Notes: a model not told the origin generated them from the letters alone. A DNA stretch of 64,000 nt from Moringa oleifera (GCA_021397835.1 JAJFZO010000229.1:6532001-6596000), one strand, 5' to 3'. Shown: positions 33,738-46,608, counted from the first letter of the stretch. Numbers and translations are program-made.

Positions 33738-34497
33738 CCTATTATGGTGGTAACGGGTGATGGAGAATTAAGGTTCGATTCTGGATAGGGAGCCTGAGAA
33801 ACGACTACCACATCCCAAGAAGGCAGTAGGCGTGCAAATTACCCAATCTTGACACGCGGAGAAAGTGATAATAAATAACAATACCGGGCTCTTCAAGTCT
33901 GGTAATTGGAATGAGTACAATCTAAATCCCTTAATAAGGATCCATTCGAGGATAAGTCTGGGGCCAGTAACCGCGGTAATTCCAGCTCTAATAGTGTATA
34001 TTTAAGTTGTTTCAGTAAAAACGCTCTCGATCGGTCTGCCTATGGTGTGCACCGGTTGGCTCGTCCCTACCGTTGGCGATGCACTCCTAGCCTTAATTGG
34101 CTACGTCATACCTCTGGCGCTATTACTTTAAAGAAATTAGACTGCTCAAAGAAAGACTACGCTCTTAATACCTTAGCATGGGATAACAGCATAGGATTTC
34201 GATCCTATTCTGTTGGCCTTCAGGATCGGAGTAATGATTAACAAGGACAGTCGGGGGCATTCGTGTTTCATAGTTAGAGGTGAAATTCTTAGATTTATGA
34301 AAGAGGAACAACTGTGAAAGCATTTACCAAGGATGTTTTCATTAATCAAGAATGAAGGTTAGGGGCTTTTAAACGATCAGATACCGTCCTAGTCTTAATT
34401 GTAAACGGCCGACTAGGGATCAATGGATGTTGCTTTTAGGACTCCGCTAGCTCCTTATGAGAAATCAAAGTCTTTGGGTTCCGAGGGGAGTATGGTT

Positions 34498-34537
<40 letters not shown>

Positions 34538-34889
34538 TAAGAGTGGAGCCTGCGGCTTAATTTGACTCAACACGGGGAACCTTATTAGGTCCAAACATAG
34601 TAAGGATTAACAGACTGAGAGCTCTTTCTTAATTTTATGGGTGGTGGTGCATGGCCGTTCTTAGTTAGTGGAGCGATTTGTCTGGTTAATTTCGTTAATG
34701 AACGAGACCTCATCCTGCTAACTAGCTACGTAAAGATGACCTTCCACGGCCAGCTTCTTAGAGGGACTATGGCCACTTAGGCTAAGGAAGTTTGAGGCAA
34801 CAACAGGTCTGTGATGCCCTTAGATGTTTTAGGCTAGACGCGTGCTACACTGATGTATTCAAAGAATTTATAGTCTTGGCCGATAGGCT

Positions 34890-34937
<48 letters not shown>

Positions 34938-35145
34938 ATTAGTCTTCAACGAGGAATTCCTAGTAAGCGCAAGTCATTAGCTTGCGTTGACTACGTCCCT
35001 ACCTTTTGTACACATCGCCCGTCGTTCCTCCCGATTGAATGGTTCGGTGAAATGTTTGGATCACGACGACGTGGGTGGTTCACCGCTCAGGACGTCGTGA
35101 GAAGTCCATTGAACCTTATCACTTAGAGGAAGGAGAAGTAGTAAT

Positions 35146-35180
<35 letters not shown>
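33738..35180 (+). pseudogene. 18S rRNA pseudogene, 3' part (unit 4)
   Basis: 1443 nt from cctattatggtgg to the 18S 3' end ggaaggatcatt. About 21 nt are missing after a cagtaaaaacgctc stretch (also missing in unit 5). The 530-loop reads gccagtaaccgcggtaat, and the 3' decoding region at 35006-35024 reads ttgtacacatcgcccgtcg; both contain C-to-T or G-to-A changes at near-universal positions. Together with the 5' break this copy cannot give functional 18S. Confidence 0.94.
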
Positions 35181-35429
35181 GTCGAAAACTCACTCAGCAA
35201 AACGACCCGCGAACACGTTGTAAACACACTGGCGGGGTGGAGGGCTCTCGAGCCCTTCGTCCTGCCTCACACGGCAAGGGTGCGCGGGCTCATGCCCAAG
35301 CCCTTCGTTGCACGCAACAAGAAAACCCATAGCGCGACATGCGCCAAGGAACTTGAATGAAAAAGCACGCCCCAATCGCCCCTATCTCGGTACATGACTG
35401 GTTATCGTGTCGTCCCTAAATGATGTCTA
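35181..35429 (+). other. ITS1 (unit 4)
   Basis: 249 bp between the 18S 3' end and 5.8S. It contains the plant-conserved ITS1 core around GCGACATGCGCCAAGGAA. Same length as in unit 5. Confidence 0.9.
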
Positions 35430-35592
35430 AAATGACTCTCGGTAATGAATATCTTGGCTCCCGTATCAATGAAGAATGTAGCGAAATGCGATACTTGGTG
35501 TGAATTGTATAATCCCATGAACTATCGAGTCTTTGAACCTAAGTTGCACCTGAAGCCATCAGGTCGCGGGCAGTCTACCTAGGTGTCAAGCA
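35430..35592 (+). rRNA. 5.8S rRNA gene copy, pseudogene-like (unit 4)
   Basis: 163 bp, normal length, from aaatgactctcgg to gtgtcaagca. The plant signature GAATTGCAGAATCC reads gaattgtataatcc, and many former CpG positions are TG or CA, for example in the ggtaatgaatatctt and gtatcaatgaagaatgtag stretches. Such decay of a nearly invariant gene marks a long-silent copy. Confidence 0.92.
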
Positions 35593-35809
35593 CCGTCGCC
35601 CCTGACCCCCCCATATCCCTTCCAGGAGGGGAGGGACCATTGCGGGGCTGATGTTGGCCTCCCATGTGCCTTTGGCTTGTGGTTGGCCTAAAAAAGAGCC
35701 TCGAGCGACGTTGTGTCACGACTTGGCGGTGGTAGAGAAAGCCTCGTGCTGCCTCATGTGCACGTCGCTCACTTGTGGCTCACGGACCCAACAATTAATT
35801 GATTGAGAT
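35593..35809 (+). other. ITS2 (unit 4)
   Basis: 217 bp between 5.8S and 26S, with a C-rich beginning and the central aaaaaagagcctcgagcg stretch. Same length as in unit 5. Confidence 0.88.
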
Positions 35810-37062
35810 GCAACCTCAGGTCAGGCGGGACCACCAGCTGAGTTTAAGCATATCGATAAGTGGAGAAAAAGAAACTAACAAGGATTCCCCTAGTAATAGC
35901 TAGTGAACCCGAAAATGCCTAGCTTGAAAATCATGCGCCCTCGGTGCCCAAATTGTAGTCTGGAGAAGCATCCTCAGTGACGGATCGGGGCCCAAGTCCC
36001 CTAGAAAGGGGCGCCAGAGAGGGTGAGAGCCCTGTCTCACGCAAGGCGCTATCGACGAGTTGAGTTGTTTGGGAATGCATCCCCAATAGGGTGGTAAGTT
36101 CTGTCCAAGGCTAAATACAAGCGAAAGATCGATAGCGAACAAGTACCGTGAGGGAAAGATGAAATGGACTTTGAAAAGGGAGTCAAATAGTGCTTGAAAT
36201 TGTCAGGAGGGAAGTGAATGAGGGCCGATGATGCACCTCGATTAGATGTGGAACAGCCATGAGCCGGTCCGTCAGTCAACTTGGGGTACGGACCAACGTG
36301 GATCGCAACAGCGACCTAAGCCCGAGCCTTTGATGCGCTCGCGAAGATGTCATCGTTGAGATCATGGCTGGCAGCACGCACCATCGTTACGGTGCTTCGA
36401 CACCTGCACGCTCACGGCGTAGGCCAACGGGCTTCCCATTCGACCCATCTTGAAACACGAACCAAGGAATCTAACATGCGTGCAAGTTAATGGGCAAGTA
36501 AACCCGTAAGGCATAAGGAAGCTAATTGGCGGGATCCCTCGCAGGTGCACCGCTGATTGACCTCGATCTTTTGAGATGGGTTCAAGTGCAAGCATACTTG
36601 TCTAGACCCAAAAGATGGTGAACTATGCCTGAGCGGGGCAAAGCCAGAGGAAACTCTGGTGGAGGCCTGCAGCGATATTGACGTGCAAATCGTTCGTCTA
36701 ACTTATGTATAGGGGCGAAAGACTAATCAAATCGTCTAGTAGCTGGTTCCCTTCGAAGTTTCCCTTAGGATAATTGGAGCTCAGATGCGAGTTCTATCGT
36801 GCAAAGCCAATGATTAAAGGCATCGGGGCCACAATGCCCTCGAGCTATTCTCAAACTTTAAATAGGTAGTGCAGGGCGACTGCTTCGTTAAGCGGTGCCA
36901 CGAATTCGAGAGCTACAAGTGGGCCATTTTTGGTAAGTAAAACTGGCGATGCAGAATGAATCGAAAGCTGGGTTATGGTGCCCAACTACGCACTAACCTA
37001 GAACCTACAAAGGGTGTTGCTCAATTAAGACAATAGGATGGTGGTCATGGAGGTTGAAATCT

Positions 37063-37094
<32 letters not shown>

Positions 37095-37977
37095 TCAACT
37101 AGCCTTGAAAATGGATGGCGTTGAAGTGCACGACCTATACCTGGCTGTTGGGGCGAGGGCCGAGGCTCAATGAGTAGGAGGGTGCAGTGGTCGTTGTAAA
37201 ACCCATTGCGTGAGCTTGGGCGGAGTGGCCATCGGTGTAGATCTTAGTGGTAGTAGCAAATATTTAAATGAGAACTTTGAAGGCCAAAGAGGGGAAAGGT
37301 TCCATGTGAACGGCCCTTGCACATGGGTTAGTCGATCCTAAAAGACGGGGGAAGCCTGTCGGATAGCGCCTCGATGCGAGCTTCGAAAAAGGATCTGGTT
37401 AAAATTTTGGAATCAAGACGTGGTGGCTGATGGTAACGTCAGGGAGTCCAAAGATGTCGACGGGGGCCCCGAAAAGAGTTATCTTTTCTGTTTAACAGCC
37501 TGCCTACCTTGGAAACGGCTCAGTCGAAGGTAGGGTCCAGCGGCTGGAAGAGCACCACACGTCGTGTGGTGTCCGATGCGTCCCCGACGGCCCTTGAAAA
37601 TCCGGAGGATCGAGTGCCTCCCATGCCCGATGATACTCATAACCGCATCAGGTCTTCAAGATGAACATCCTCTGGTCGATGGAAAAATGTAGGTAAGAGA
37701 AGTTGGCAAAATGGATCCATAACCTTGGGAAAAGGATTGGCTCTGAGGGTTGGGCACGGGGGTCCTAGTCCCAAACCCGTCGGTTGTCGGTGGATTGCTC
37801 GAGCTACTCCTGCGGTGAGAGCAGGTCATCGCATGTCGGCCAAGGGACGGACTGGGAACGGTTCCTTTGGGGGCCTTCCTCGAGTGTCAAACAGCCAACT
37901 TAGTATTGGTACGGACAAGGGGAATCTGACTGTTTAATTAAAACAAAACATTGCAATGGTCCCTGCAGATGCTCACG

Positions 37978-38011
<34 letters not shown>

Positions 38012-38185
38012 AATGAAGAAATTCAACCAAGCATGGGTAAAAGGCGGGAGTAACTATTACTCTCTTAAGGTAGCCAAATGCCTTGTTATCTAATTAGTGA
38101 CGCGTATGAATGGATTAACGAGATTCCCATTGTCCCTGTCTACTATCTAGCAAAACCACAGCCAAAGGAACGGGCTTGGCAGAAT

Positions 38186-38226
<41 letters not shown>

Positions 38227-39184
38227 AATTTGTGAAATGACTTGAGAGGTGTAGGATAGAGCCGAAAATGGTGAAAATGAAATACCACTACTTTTAACGT
38301 TATTTTACTTATTCCGTGAATTGAAGGTGGGGCGTCGCTCCTTTTTTTGGACCTAAGGTTGGCTTCGGTTGGCCGATCTGGGCGAAAGACATTGTCAGGT
38401 AAGAAGTTTGGCTGGGGTGGCACATCTATTAAAAGATAAAATAGGTGTCCCAAGATGAGCTCAACGAGAATAAAAATCTCGTGTGGAACAAAAGGGTAAA
38501 AGCTCGTTTGATTCTTATTTTCAGTACAAATGCGAACCGCGAAAGCGCGGCATATCGATCCTTTAAATCTTCGAAATTTGAAGCTAGAGGTGTCAGAAAA
38601 GTTACCACAGGATAACTGGGTTGTGGCAGCCAAGAGTTCATAGCAACGTGGCTTTTTGATCCTTCAATGCTGGCTCTTGCTATCATTGTGAAGCAGAATT
38701 CACCAAGTGTTGGATAGTTCACCCATCAATAGGGAACATAAGCTGGGTTTAGACCATCGTGAGATAGGTTAGTTTTACCTTATTGATGCCTGCATCGCGA
38801 TAGTAATTCAACCTAGTACGAGAGGAATCATTGCCTCGCACAATTAGTCATCGCGTTTGGTTGAAAAGCCAATGGCCCGAAGCTACTGTGTGCTGGATTA
38901 TGACTGAATGCCTCTAAGTCAGAATTCGGGCTAGAAGCGATGCATGCGCCCATCGCCCGATTGCTGACCTGCAGTAGGGGCCACCCGACCCCCAAAGGCA
39001 TGTGTCGTTGGCCAAGCCTGAGTGGCAGAGGAGCCTCGTGGGCTGCCTTGAAGTGTGATTTCCACCGAGCGACAGGTAGAATCATTTGCAGATGACTTAA
39101 AATACGCGACGGGGTATCGTAAGTGGCAGAGTGGCCTTGCTGCCACGATCCACTGAGATTCAGTCCTTTGTCGCTCCGATTCGT
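35810..39184 (+). rRNA. 26S rRNA gene copy, full length, pseudogene-like (unit 4)
   Basis: About 3375 bp from gcaacctcaggtcaggcggg to gattcgt. The sarcin-ricin loop AGTACGAGAGGAA and the aactattactctcttaagg segment are kept. Scattered substitutions, including the C-to-T change at gcaacctc of the normal gcgacccc start, suggest decay. With the 18S of the unit split by E4, it would not belong to a functional transcription unit. Confidence 0.92.
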
Positions 39185-39400
39185 CCCTTCCCCCCTCCCG
39201 AACCCTAACACAATTATCCCTCTCTTTTCAGCAATTGATGCCCCAAGGTCTGAAATCGTCCCTCACGATAATGACCTGAAAAAAGAAGCAAGGAAAAAAC
39301 ACTTAGAAACATAACGAGAAACATTGGGGAACCAAGTGTTACTCTAATAAAAAATATATATGTCTAACAGAAACTTGTCCCTGGACGCTGTCCCACGATA
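39185..39400 (+). other. Spacer leader after 26S, unit 5
   Basis: Pyrimidine-rich run and short unique segment with an AT run at about 39350-39362; nearly identical to 56213-56420. Confidence 0.65.
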
Positions 39401-42400
39401 AAGTACTGCCCAATGAGTAAGCCAGGGGAGCCGTATCACACGGACACTGGGCATGGGAGGCATGCCTCGGCAGCACCCAGCATCCGGCAGTGGTGGGCAC
39501 GCCAACCAGGCCACTGGCACCTATCGCTTGCCCGCCTCCTTATCCCTAACACTCGACATGGTGCCCAGCGAGTGAGCATAGGGAGCCACGTCGCATGGAC
39601 CCTGGGCACGGAAGGCATGCCTCGGCAGCCCCCAGTAGGTACGGCATGCGCTGCTTGCCCAGTGTGCAGCAGCGGTGGGCGCACCAGCCAGGCCACGGGT
39701 GCCCATCGCGAGCCAGCTCCCTCGTCCCTGCCCCTCGACTTACTGCTACCAGCAAGTTAGCCAAGGGAGCTGCATCCCATGGACACTGGCATGGGAGCAT
39801 GCCTTGGAAGGCCCCGGTAGGCATCGCATAGGCGAAGTGCCCAGCATGCGGCAGCGGTGGGCACGCCAGCCAGGCCACGGGCGCCCATGATGAGCCAGCC
39901 CCCTCGTCCCCCAACCTGGACAAAGCGCCCAGTGAGTGAGCCAGGGGAGCCGGGTTGCACGGACCTTAGGCATGGGAGGCAAGCCTCGCCAGGCCCCAGT
40001 AGGAACGGCATGGCCAAATGTCCAGTGTGCGCAGTTATGGGTGCACCAGCCAGGCCAGTGGCTACCATTGCGAGCCAGCTTTTTTGTCCCTGACCCTCGA
40101 CGAAGTGCTTAGCGAGCGAGCCAGCAGAGCCGCGTCGCATGGGCCCTTAGCACGAGAGGCACACGTCAGCAGCCCCCAGCAGGCACAGCATAGGCCAAGT
40201 TCCTAGCGTATGGCAACGGTGGGCTCACCAGCCAAGTCACTAGCGCCCATTGCGAGCCAGCCCCATCGTTCTTGTCCCTCAACGTAGTGCACGGCGAGTG
40301 TGCCAGGGGAGCTGCGTCGCACGGACCCTGGGCGTGAGAGGCATGCCTCGACAGTCCACAGCAAGCATGCCATCGACCAAGTGCCGAGCATGCAGTAGCG
40401 GTGGGTACGCCAGCCAGGCTAGTGGCGTCCATCACCAGTCAGTACCTTGTCCCCGACCCTCGATGTGCTGCCCAACGAGTGAGCCATGGGAGCCGTGTCG
40501 CATGGACACTGGGCACAAGAGCCATGCCTTGGAAGCGCCCAGCAGGCACGGCAAGGGCCAAGTGCCCAGCATGCGGAAACTGTGGGCACGCCAACCAGGG
40601 CAGTGGCACCCATCGTGAGCTAGCCCCCTCGTCCCCGACCCTCGACATAGTACCCAGTGAGCAAGCCAGGGGAACCGCGTCGCATGGACACTAGGCATGG
40701 GAGGCATGCCTTGGCAGCCCCCAGCAGGGACAGAATGGGCTATTTGCCAGCATGCCGTAGCGGTGGCCGCGCCAGCCAGGCCACGGAAGCCCATCGCGAG
40801 CCAGCCCCCTCGTCCCTGCCCCTTGACATGGTGCTCAGCGAGTGAGTTAGGAGAGCCGCATCGCATGGACCCTAAGCACGAGAAGCATGACTCGGCAGCC
40901 CCAGTAGGTACGATATGGGCCGCTTGCCCAGTGTGCGGCAGCAGAGGGGGTGCCAACCAAGCCACGGGCGCCCATCACGAGCCAGCCCCTCGCCATAGTG
41001 CCCAGCGAGCGAGCGAGGGAGCCGAGTCAGACGGACCCTAGGCACGGGAGGCATGCCTCAGCAGTCCCCAGTAGGCACGGCATGGGCTGCTTGCCCAGCG
41101 TGTGGGAGCGACGGGCGCGCCAGCCAGGCCACTAGCACCCATCGCGAGTCAGCCTCCTCATCCCTGCCCTTCAACATAATGCCCAGCGAGTGAGCCAGGG
41201 AAGCCACATCGCACAGACCCTGGGCATGCCTCGGTAGCCCCCAGAAGGCATGGTATGGGCTGCTTGCCCAGCATGCAGCAGCGGTGGGCGCGCTAGCTAG
41301 GCCATAGGTGCCTATCGCGAGCCACCCCCTCGACATAGTGCTCAGCGAGCGAGCCAAGGGAGCCACGTCACACGGACCCTGGGCACTAAAGGCATGCGTC
41401 GGCAGCCCCCAGAAGGCACGGCATGGGATGCTTGCCTAGTGTGCGGCAGTGGTGGGCACGCCAGCCAGGCTTTGGGCTCCCATCATAAGCCAGCCCCTCG
41501 ATATAGTGCAAGCGTGTAAGCCAGGGGAGCCGTGTCCCACGGATCGTGGGTACGAGAGGCATGCCTCGGCAGCCCCCAGCAAGCACGACATAAGCTGCTT
41601 GCCTAGCGTATGGGAGCGATGGGTGCGCCAGCCACGCCACGGGCGCCCATCGTGAGCTAGCCCCCTCGACAGGGTGCCCAGCGAGCAAGCCAAGGGAGCC
41701 ACGTCGCACGGACCCTATGCACGAGTGGCATGCCTCAGCAGCCCCCAGCAGGCATGGTATGAGCCACTTGCCCAGCATGTAGCAGCGGTGGCTATGCCAA
41801 CTAGGCCACGGGCTCCAGTCGCGAGCCAGCCCCTCGACATTGTGCCTAGCGAGCGAGCCAAATGAGCCGTGTTATGTGAAGGCACACCTTGGTAGCCCCC
41901 AGCAGGCACATCATGGGCTTCTTGCCGAGTGTGTGCAGCGGTGGGCGTTCCATTAAAGCAACAAGCACCCATCACGAGCCAGCCCCTCGACATAGTGCCC
42001 AGTGAGCGAGCCAGGGAAGCCACGTCACACAGACCCTAGGCACGAGAAGCATGCCTTGGCAGACCCCAACAGGTATGGCATGGGCCGCTTGGCCAGCGTG
42101 CGGCAGTAGTGGGCACGCTAGCCATGCCACGGGCGCCCATCACAAGCCAGCCCCTCGCCATAGTGCCCAGTGAGCGAGCCAGGGAGCCCAGTCGCATGGA
42201 CCCTAGGCACGAGATGCATGTGTCAGCAATCCCTAGTAGGCACGGTATGGGCTGCTAGCCCAACATGTGGGAGCAGTAGGCGCACCAGCTAGGCTACGGG
42301 CACCCATCGCGAGTCAGCCCCCTCGTTCTTACCCCTCGACATAGTGCCTAGCGAGCGAGCCAGGGGAGCCACGTCGCACGAACCCTCGGCACGGGGACTA

Positions 42401-43755
42401 TCCCTCGGTAACCCTCCAGAAGGCATGGTATGGGCTGCATGCCAAGCATGCAATAACAGTGGGCGCGCCAGCTAGGCCGCAGGCGTCCATCGCGAGCCAG
42501 CCCCTCGACCTAGTGCCCAGCAAGCGAGCTAGGGTAGCCGCATCACACGAACCTTGGGCACCGAAGGCATGCCTCGGCAGCCCCCAGATGGCACGGTAAA
42601 GGCTGCATGCCCAGCTTGTGGTAGCGGTGGGCGCGCTAGCCTGGATACGGGCGCCCATCGTGAGCGAGCCCCCTCTTCACTGTGCCTTGACATAGTGCCC
42701 AGCGAGCGAACCAGGGGAGCCGCGCCGCACAGATCCTGGGCACTAGAGGCATGCCTCGGCAGCCCCTGGCAAGTACAGCATGGGCCAGGTGCACACCAGC
42801 CATGCCAATGGCAATAATCACGAGTAAACCCCTTCATCCCTGCCCCTCGACATAGTGCCCAACAAGCGAGCCAGGGGAACCGCATCGTACGGATCTTAGG
42901 CATGGGAGGCATGCCTCGGTAGCCCCCAGCAGGCATGGTATGGGCTGCTTGCCAAGCATGCGACAACGGTGGGCCCGCTAGCCAGGCCATCGGCACCCAT
43001 CGCGAGCCAGGCCCCTCGTCCCTACGCCTCTACATAATGCCTAGTGAGCGAACTAGGAGAGCCATGTCACACAGACCCTGGGCACAGATTAGGCTACTTG
43101 CCCAACATGTGGCAGCGGTGGCCATGCCAGCCAGGCCACTGGCGTCGCACGGCCACGCATCACGAGCCAGCCCCTCGTCCCTGCCCCTCAACAAGGTGAC
43201 TAGGGTGCAAGCCAAGGGAGCCACATCGCAAGGACCCTTGGCACGAGAAGCATGCCTCAGCCGCCCCCAGTAGACACGGTATGAGACGCCTGCCAAACAT
43301 GCAGTAGCAATGGCTACACCAGCTAGGCCATGGGTGCCCATCGCGAGTTAGCCCCTCGACATTGTGCCCAATGAGCGAGCAAAGGCAGCCATGTCACACG
43401 GACCCTGGGCATGGGAGGCATGCCTTGGCATCCCCCAGTAGGCATGACAAGGGCTGCTTGCTCAGCTTGAGGCAGCAGTGGGCACGCCAACCAGGCCACT
43501 CGTCCCTACGCCTTGACATAATGCCCTGTAAGCGAGCTAGGGTAGCCATATCACACAGACCTTGGGAATGGGAGGCATGCCTCGGCAGCCCCCAACAGGC
43601 ACAGCATGGGCTGCATGCCTAGCTTGTGGTAGCGGTGGGTGCGCCAGCCAGGCCACGGTGCTCATCACGAGCCAGCCCCCTCGTCCCTACCCCTCAACAT
43701 AGTGCCCAGCGAGCAAGGCAGGGGAGCCGTGTCGCACAGACCTTGGGCAGGGGAG
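39401..43755 (+). repeat. IGS A-subrepeat array, unit 5 (about 25 monomers)
   Basis: Order and variants match the unit 6 array monomer by monomer at an offset of about 17,026 bp up to 41834. About six monomers (41834-42842) are then absent from unit 6, after which the offset is about 16,019 bp. The array ends inside a monomer at gcatgcctc, which is joined to the 5' ETS. Confidence 0.9.
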
Positions 43756-44137
43756 GCATGCCTCTTTAAGCTCAACCCCGAGCCATACATTGGCTTTTTG
43801 TGGGTGACATCGGGACCTTATGTCGCGTGCCTTCACAAACAAAATTCGATGATTTGAGTCAGCTATCTTTGGACCATGCCCCTCGTGAGCATGGGTGGAA
43901 ACCTCAGTCGGGCCTCATGCTCTAAGCGCGGCATGCGGCTGCTTTGGCACACGGGTGCTCAGTCGTCCCCTCGAGTGCCAATAGTGTTGCGACAGGAGTG
44001 GCCTCGGCCTCTGCCTATCCAAGCGAAAGCATTTACCCCATGTCCCATCGATTTTTAATGACAATTGCGACAGCTTTGGCCTAAGGGAGCCTTACGGCAC
44101 ACTTCAGTCCTAGTTGGCATGACGTCTCAAAGGATGC
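43756..44137 (+). other. 5' ETS-like segment, truncated (unit 5)
   Basis: Only the 18S-proximal ~370 bp of the ETS remain, fused to an A monomer through a 9-bp shared gcatgcctc (43756-43764). The AT-rich block, C segment, B subrepeats and distal ETS present in unit 6 are deleted. Confidence 0.75.
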
Positions 44138-44269
44138 TACCTGGTTGATCCTGCTAGTAGTCATATGCTTGTCTCAAAGATTAATCCATGCATGTGTAAA
44201 TATGAACTAATTCAGACTGTGAAACAACGAATGGCTCATTAAATCAGTTATAGTTTGTTTGATGGTACC
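44138..44269 (+). pseudogene. 18S rRNA pseudogene, first 132 nt (unit 5)
   Basis: TACCTGGTTGATCCTG start to gatggtacc, then the LTR. The next ~210 nt of 18S (132-346, present in unit 1) are missing from this unit, since 18S resumes after the element at the position following nt ~341. Confidence 0.93.
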
Positions 44270-45232
44270 TGTCAAACCCTTGAATCTAAGCACTGAGGCA
44301 CAGGCATGGCGAGTCTTGCTCCATGCCCGGACCTACAAGTGTGGAGGGCCACGCTAGCAAGGCGAAAACGCATGAGTTAGATATGAAAACGAATGCGGGA
44401 GACTTGGTGAGAAATCCAGTTTCATACTTATAGTGGCAAGATTCGCTGGTGAGTTGGGAATGTTGTGGAGCGAGGGATAAAGCACACAAACAAACCCATA
44501 AGCCCGCTTAAGGCGAAAGCAGCAAAGATGTCTCAAGCAAGCACCAGCACACGACAGTGCAAATATGTTCAGTGATAGGAACACAGGGCCGAATTCGAAA
44601 AGCCAGCTTGGCATGGATGGAAAGTCCAGTAAGCAAAGATATTCCATAAAGAAAGGATATGGCTATTGGCTAGAGGAGGATCAAGGTGATAGAAGGATAA
44701 GAAACCACCTCAAGCCTATCTAAACTAGTGGAAAACGGATAAGAAGGCACTTGGAGAAGACTTCAAAGGAGATGAGATCCTTGACTAAAGGAGAGTCCTT
44801 GTGGGAGAAGGATGTTATCTAAACTTTGAAGATAAGCCTCAATGGGATAAAAGATTCGTGATCAAGATTGGGTGGTATATCCGAAAAATGTGGGATACCT
44901 AAGAGGGAGTGTTTGAGTAAGACACTCCTCAACTAGTATAAAAATGTGGCTTGGATTCAGTTGAAAACACATCAAGTAATACAAACTCAAGTGTGTGGGT
45001 AGTTAGAGGCTTTGGGTGCTCTTAGAGAGAGACCCTTCTTTTGTAAAGAGTTCCTTTATCTTCAATAAAAGTTAAAAAAGAGTTCTCGTAATACCGTCTT
45101 CTTACTTTGTGCTTTGCATTGTTGGCTCTTATTCCTTGTTTGGCATGAGCTTAGAAAGTTGGGCTGGTTAGGTGGACGCATCTAGCGCCATCACACTAAA
45201 GTTGCGATGATTCCACAACTGACGGTGTGACA
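44270..45232 (+). repeat. 5' LTR of E5 (963 bp)
   Basis: TGTCAAACC to GGTGTGACA. One U3 unit, TATAAAA at 44937 and AATAAA near 45062. A deletion of about 57 bp after ggataagaaa (44702), relative to the unit 6 LTR at 62525, accounts for its shorter length. Confidence 0.92.
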
Positions 45233-45235
45233 GTT

Positions 45236-45247
45236 TGGTATCAGAGC
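45236..45247 (+). other. Primer-binding site for initiator tRNA-Met (E5)
   Basis: TGGTATCAGAGC three bases after the LTR, an exact complement to the 3' end of plant initiator tRNA-Met, with similarity continuing through gcggtttcgatc. Confidence 0.93.
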
Positions 45248-45307
45248 GCGGTTTCGATCACCACTTTCTCTTAAACTCGTGGTTGATCTTATTGTTGCCA
45301 AGGCCCC

Positions 45308-46300
45308 ATGCCAGGAGGGAGTGAGTCAATGCGAGAGTGTGTCGCTCGATTGAAGGAGATCGTTGGTGCACTGACGGAGGGATCAACATGCACGCTAGCT
45401 GAGTTGATGGAGACAATCGCCCAACAACAATCCTCAATGGAAGAGGACATCAAAAACCTCAAGGAGACTGTGAGGAGCCTTGAGACTGAGATCAGGTTGC
45501 TAAAAAGGGCTCCCCATACCCCTACAATAGGCGTACACTCTACAATGGCTAGGCTGAAGGTGCCAGAACCAAAGCCGTTCTCCAGAGAGAGGAACACCAA
45601 GGAGTTGGAAAACTTCTTGTGGGATATGGAGCAGTACTTTAAAACTGCTAGAATGCCCAAAAATGACCAGGTAATGATCACATCCATGTACTTATTTGGT
45701 GATGTGGCGCACCCGTATGTAGGATGACGCCATCATGAGGAGGCCTAACATTGATGCATGGGGAACTAAAAGAGCAATTCCTGCCACGAGACACCTCGTT
45801 CATGGCTAGGGAACAACTAAAAGGCCTGAAGCAGACATATTCAGTGCATGACTTCATCAAGGAGTTCAATTTACTGATGCTGGACATCAAGAACATGTCA
45901 GAGGAGGATAGGTTGTTTAACTTCCTATCAGGCTTGCAGCCGTGGGCTCAAGCAGAACTAAGGCAGCAAGGTGTCAAAGACTTACCCTCAACATTTTCCA
46001 TGGCAGACAGCTTGATGGATTTCAAGTACGCGAGTGGTGGTCTCGAAAAGAAAGGTGAGAAACGAGGGAAGGTTGGAAAAGAGATGAAAAAGCCCAATGG
46101 TAAAGGTAACAAAAAGAAGAATGCTGATTCCAACAAGCATCCAGCTCTAAAAGGAAAGGGAAAGAATGTGGACTAAGGGGGTTACTTCTTATGAAACGGG
46201 CCACATAGAGCACGCGACTATCCTCGCAAGGAGAAGTTAGCGGCGCTCATGGCAGCAAAGGATTCCTCCGAGGAAAAGGAAGGGAATGCCACAACTTGGG
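45308..46300 (+). pseudogene. gag pseudogene (E5)
   Basis: Open from an ATG at 45308 for 139 codons: an N-terminal helical region with coiled-coil character (residues ~30-65), then the ELENFLWDMEQYF motif typical of this gag. A deletion of about 10 bp near 45705 shifts the frame; a second open stretch, 45751-46176, carries the capsid C-terminal part. A TAA at 46174 and a TGA within the zinc knuckle (46191-46194 region) stop it. The N-terminus is shared with the unit 6 gag. Confidence 0.88.
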
Positions 46301-46353
46301 TGAATCCAATCTAGCTGATGAATGTGATCACAGCCAAGGACTTGTAGAAATGG

Positions 46354-46560
46354 TTGTTCTATGTCCCAGTGAAGGTAAACGGGAATGATGCAATGGCAAT
46401 GTTGGATACGGGAGCTACCAACAATTTCATCGTGGCAAGGGAAGTGGGAAAGCTTGGGCTTAAGCTTTCTTCATCCTCGGTCAAGTTCAAAGTAGTGAAT
46501 GCTAAGGTGAAGGCAGTATGCAGAGCTGCCACTACGACCCTTAAAGTAGGCGAATGAAAA
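46354..46560 (+). pseudogene. retroviral-type aspartic protease pseudogene (E5)
   Basis: Open stretch with MLDTGATNNF: the catalytic DTG is intact, unlike E4. It ends in TGA at 46555, where the E3 and E4 copies have Trp (TGG). Confidence 0.85.
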
Positions 46561-46608
46561 GGTACGTCTAGCTTCATGATAATTTAGTAAAATGACTTTG
46601 ATGTTATC

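Noticed and set aside
35181..35809. Species identification from ITS
   Set aside because: ITS1 and ITS2 here are decayed pseudogene copies and I cannot run a search, so I name no taxon beyond plant.
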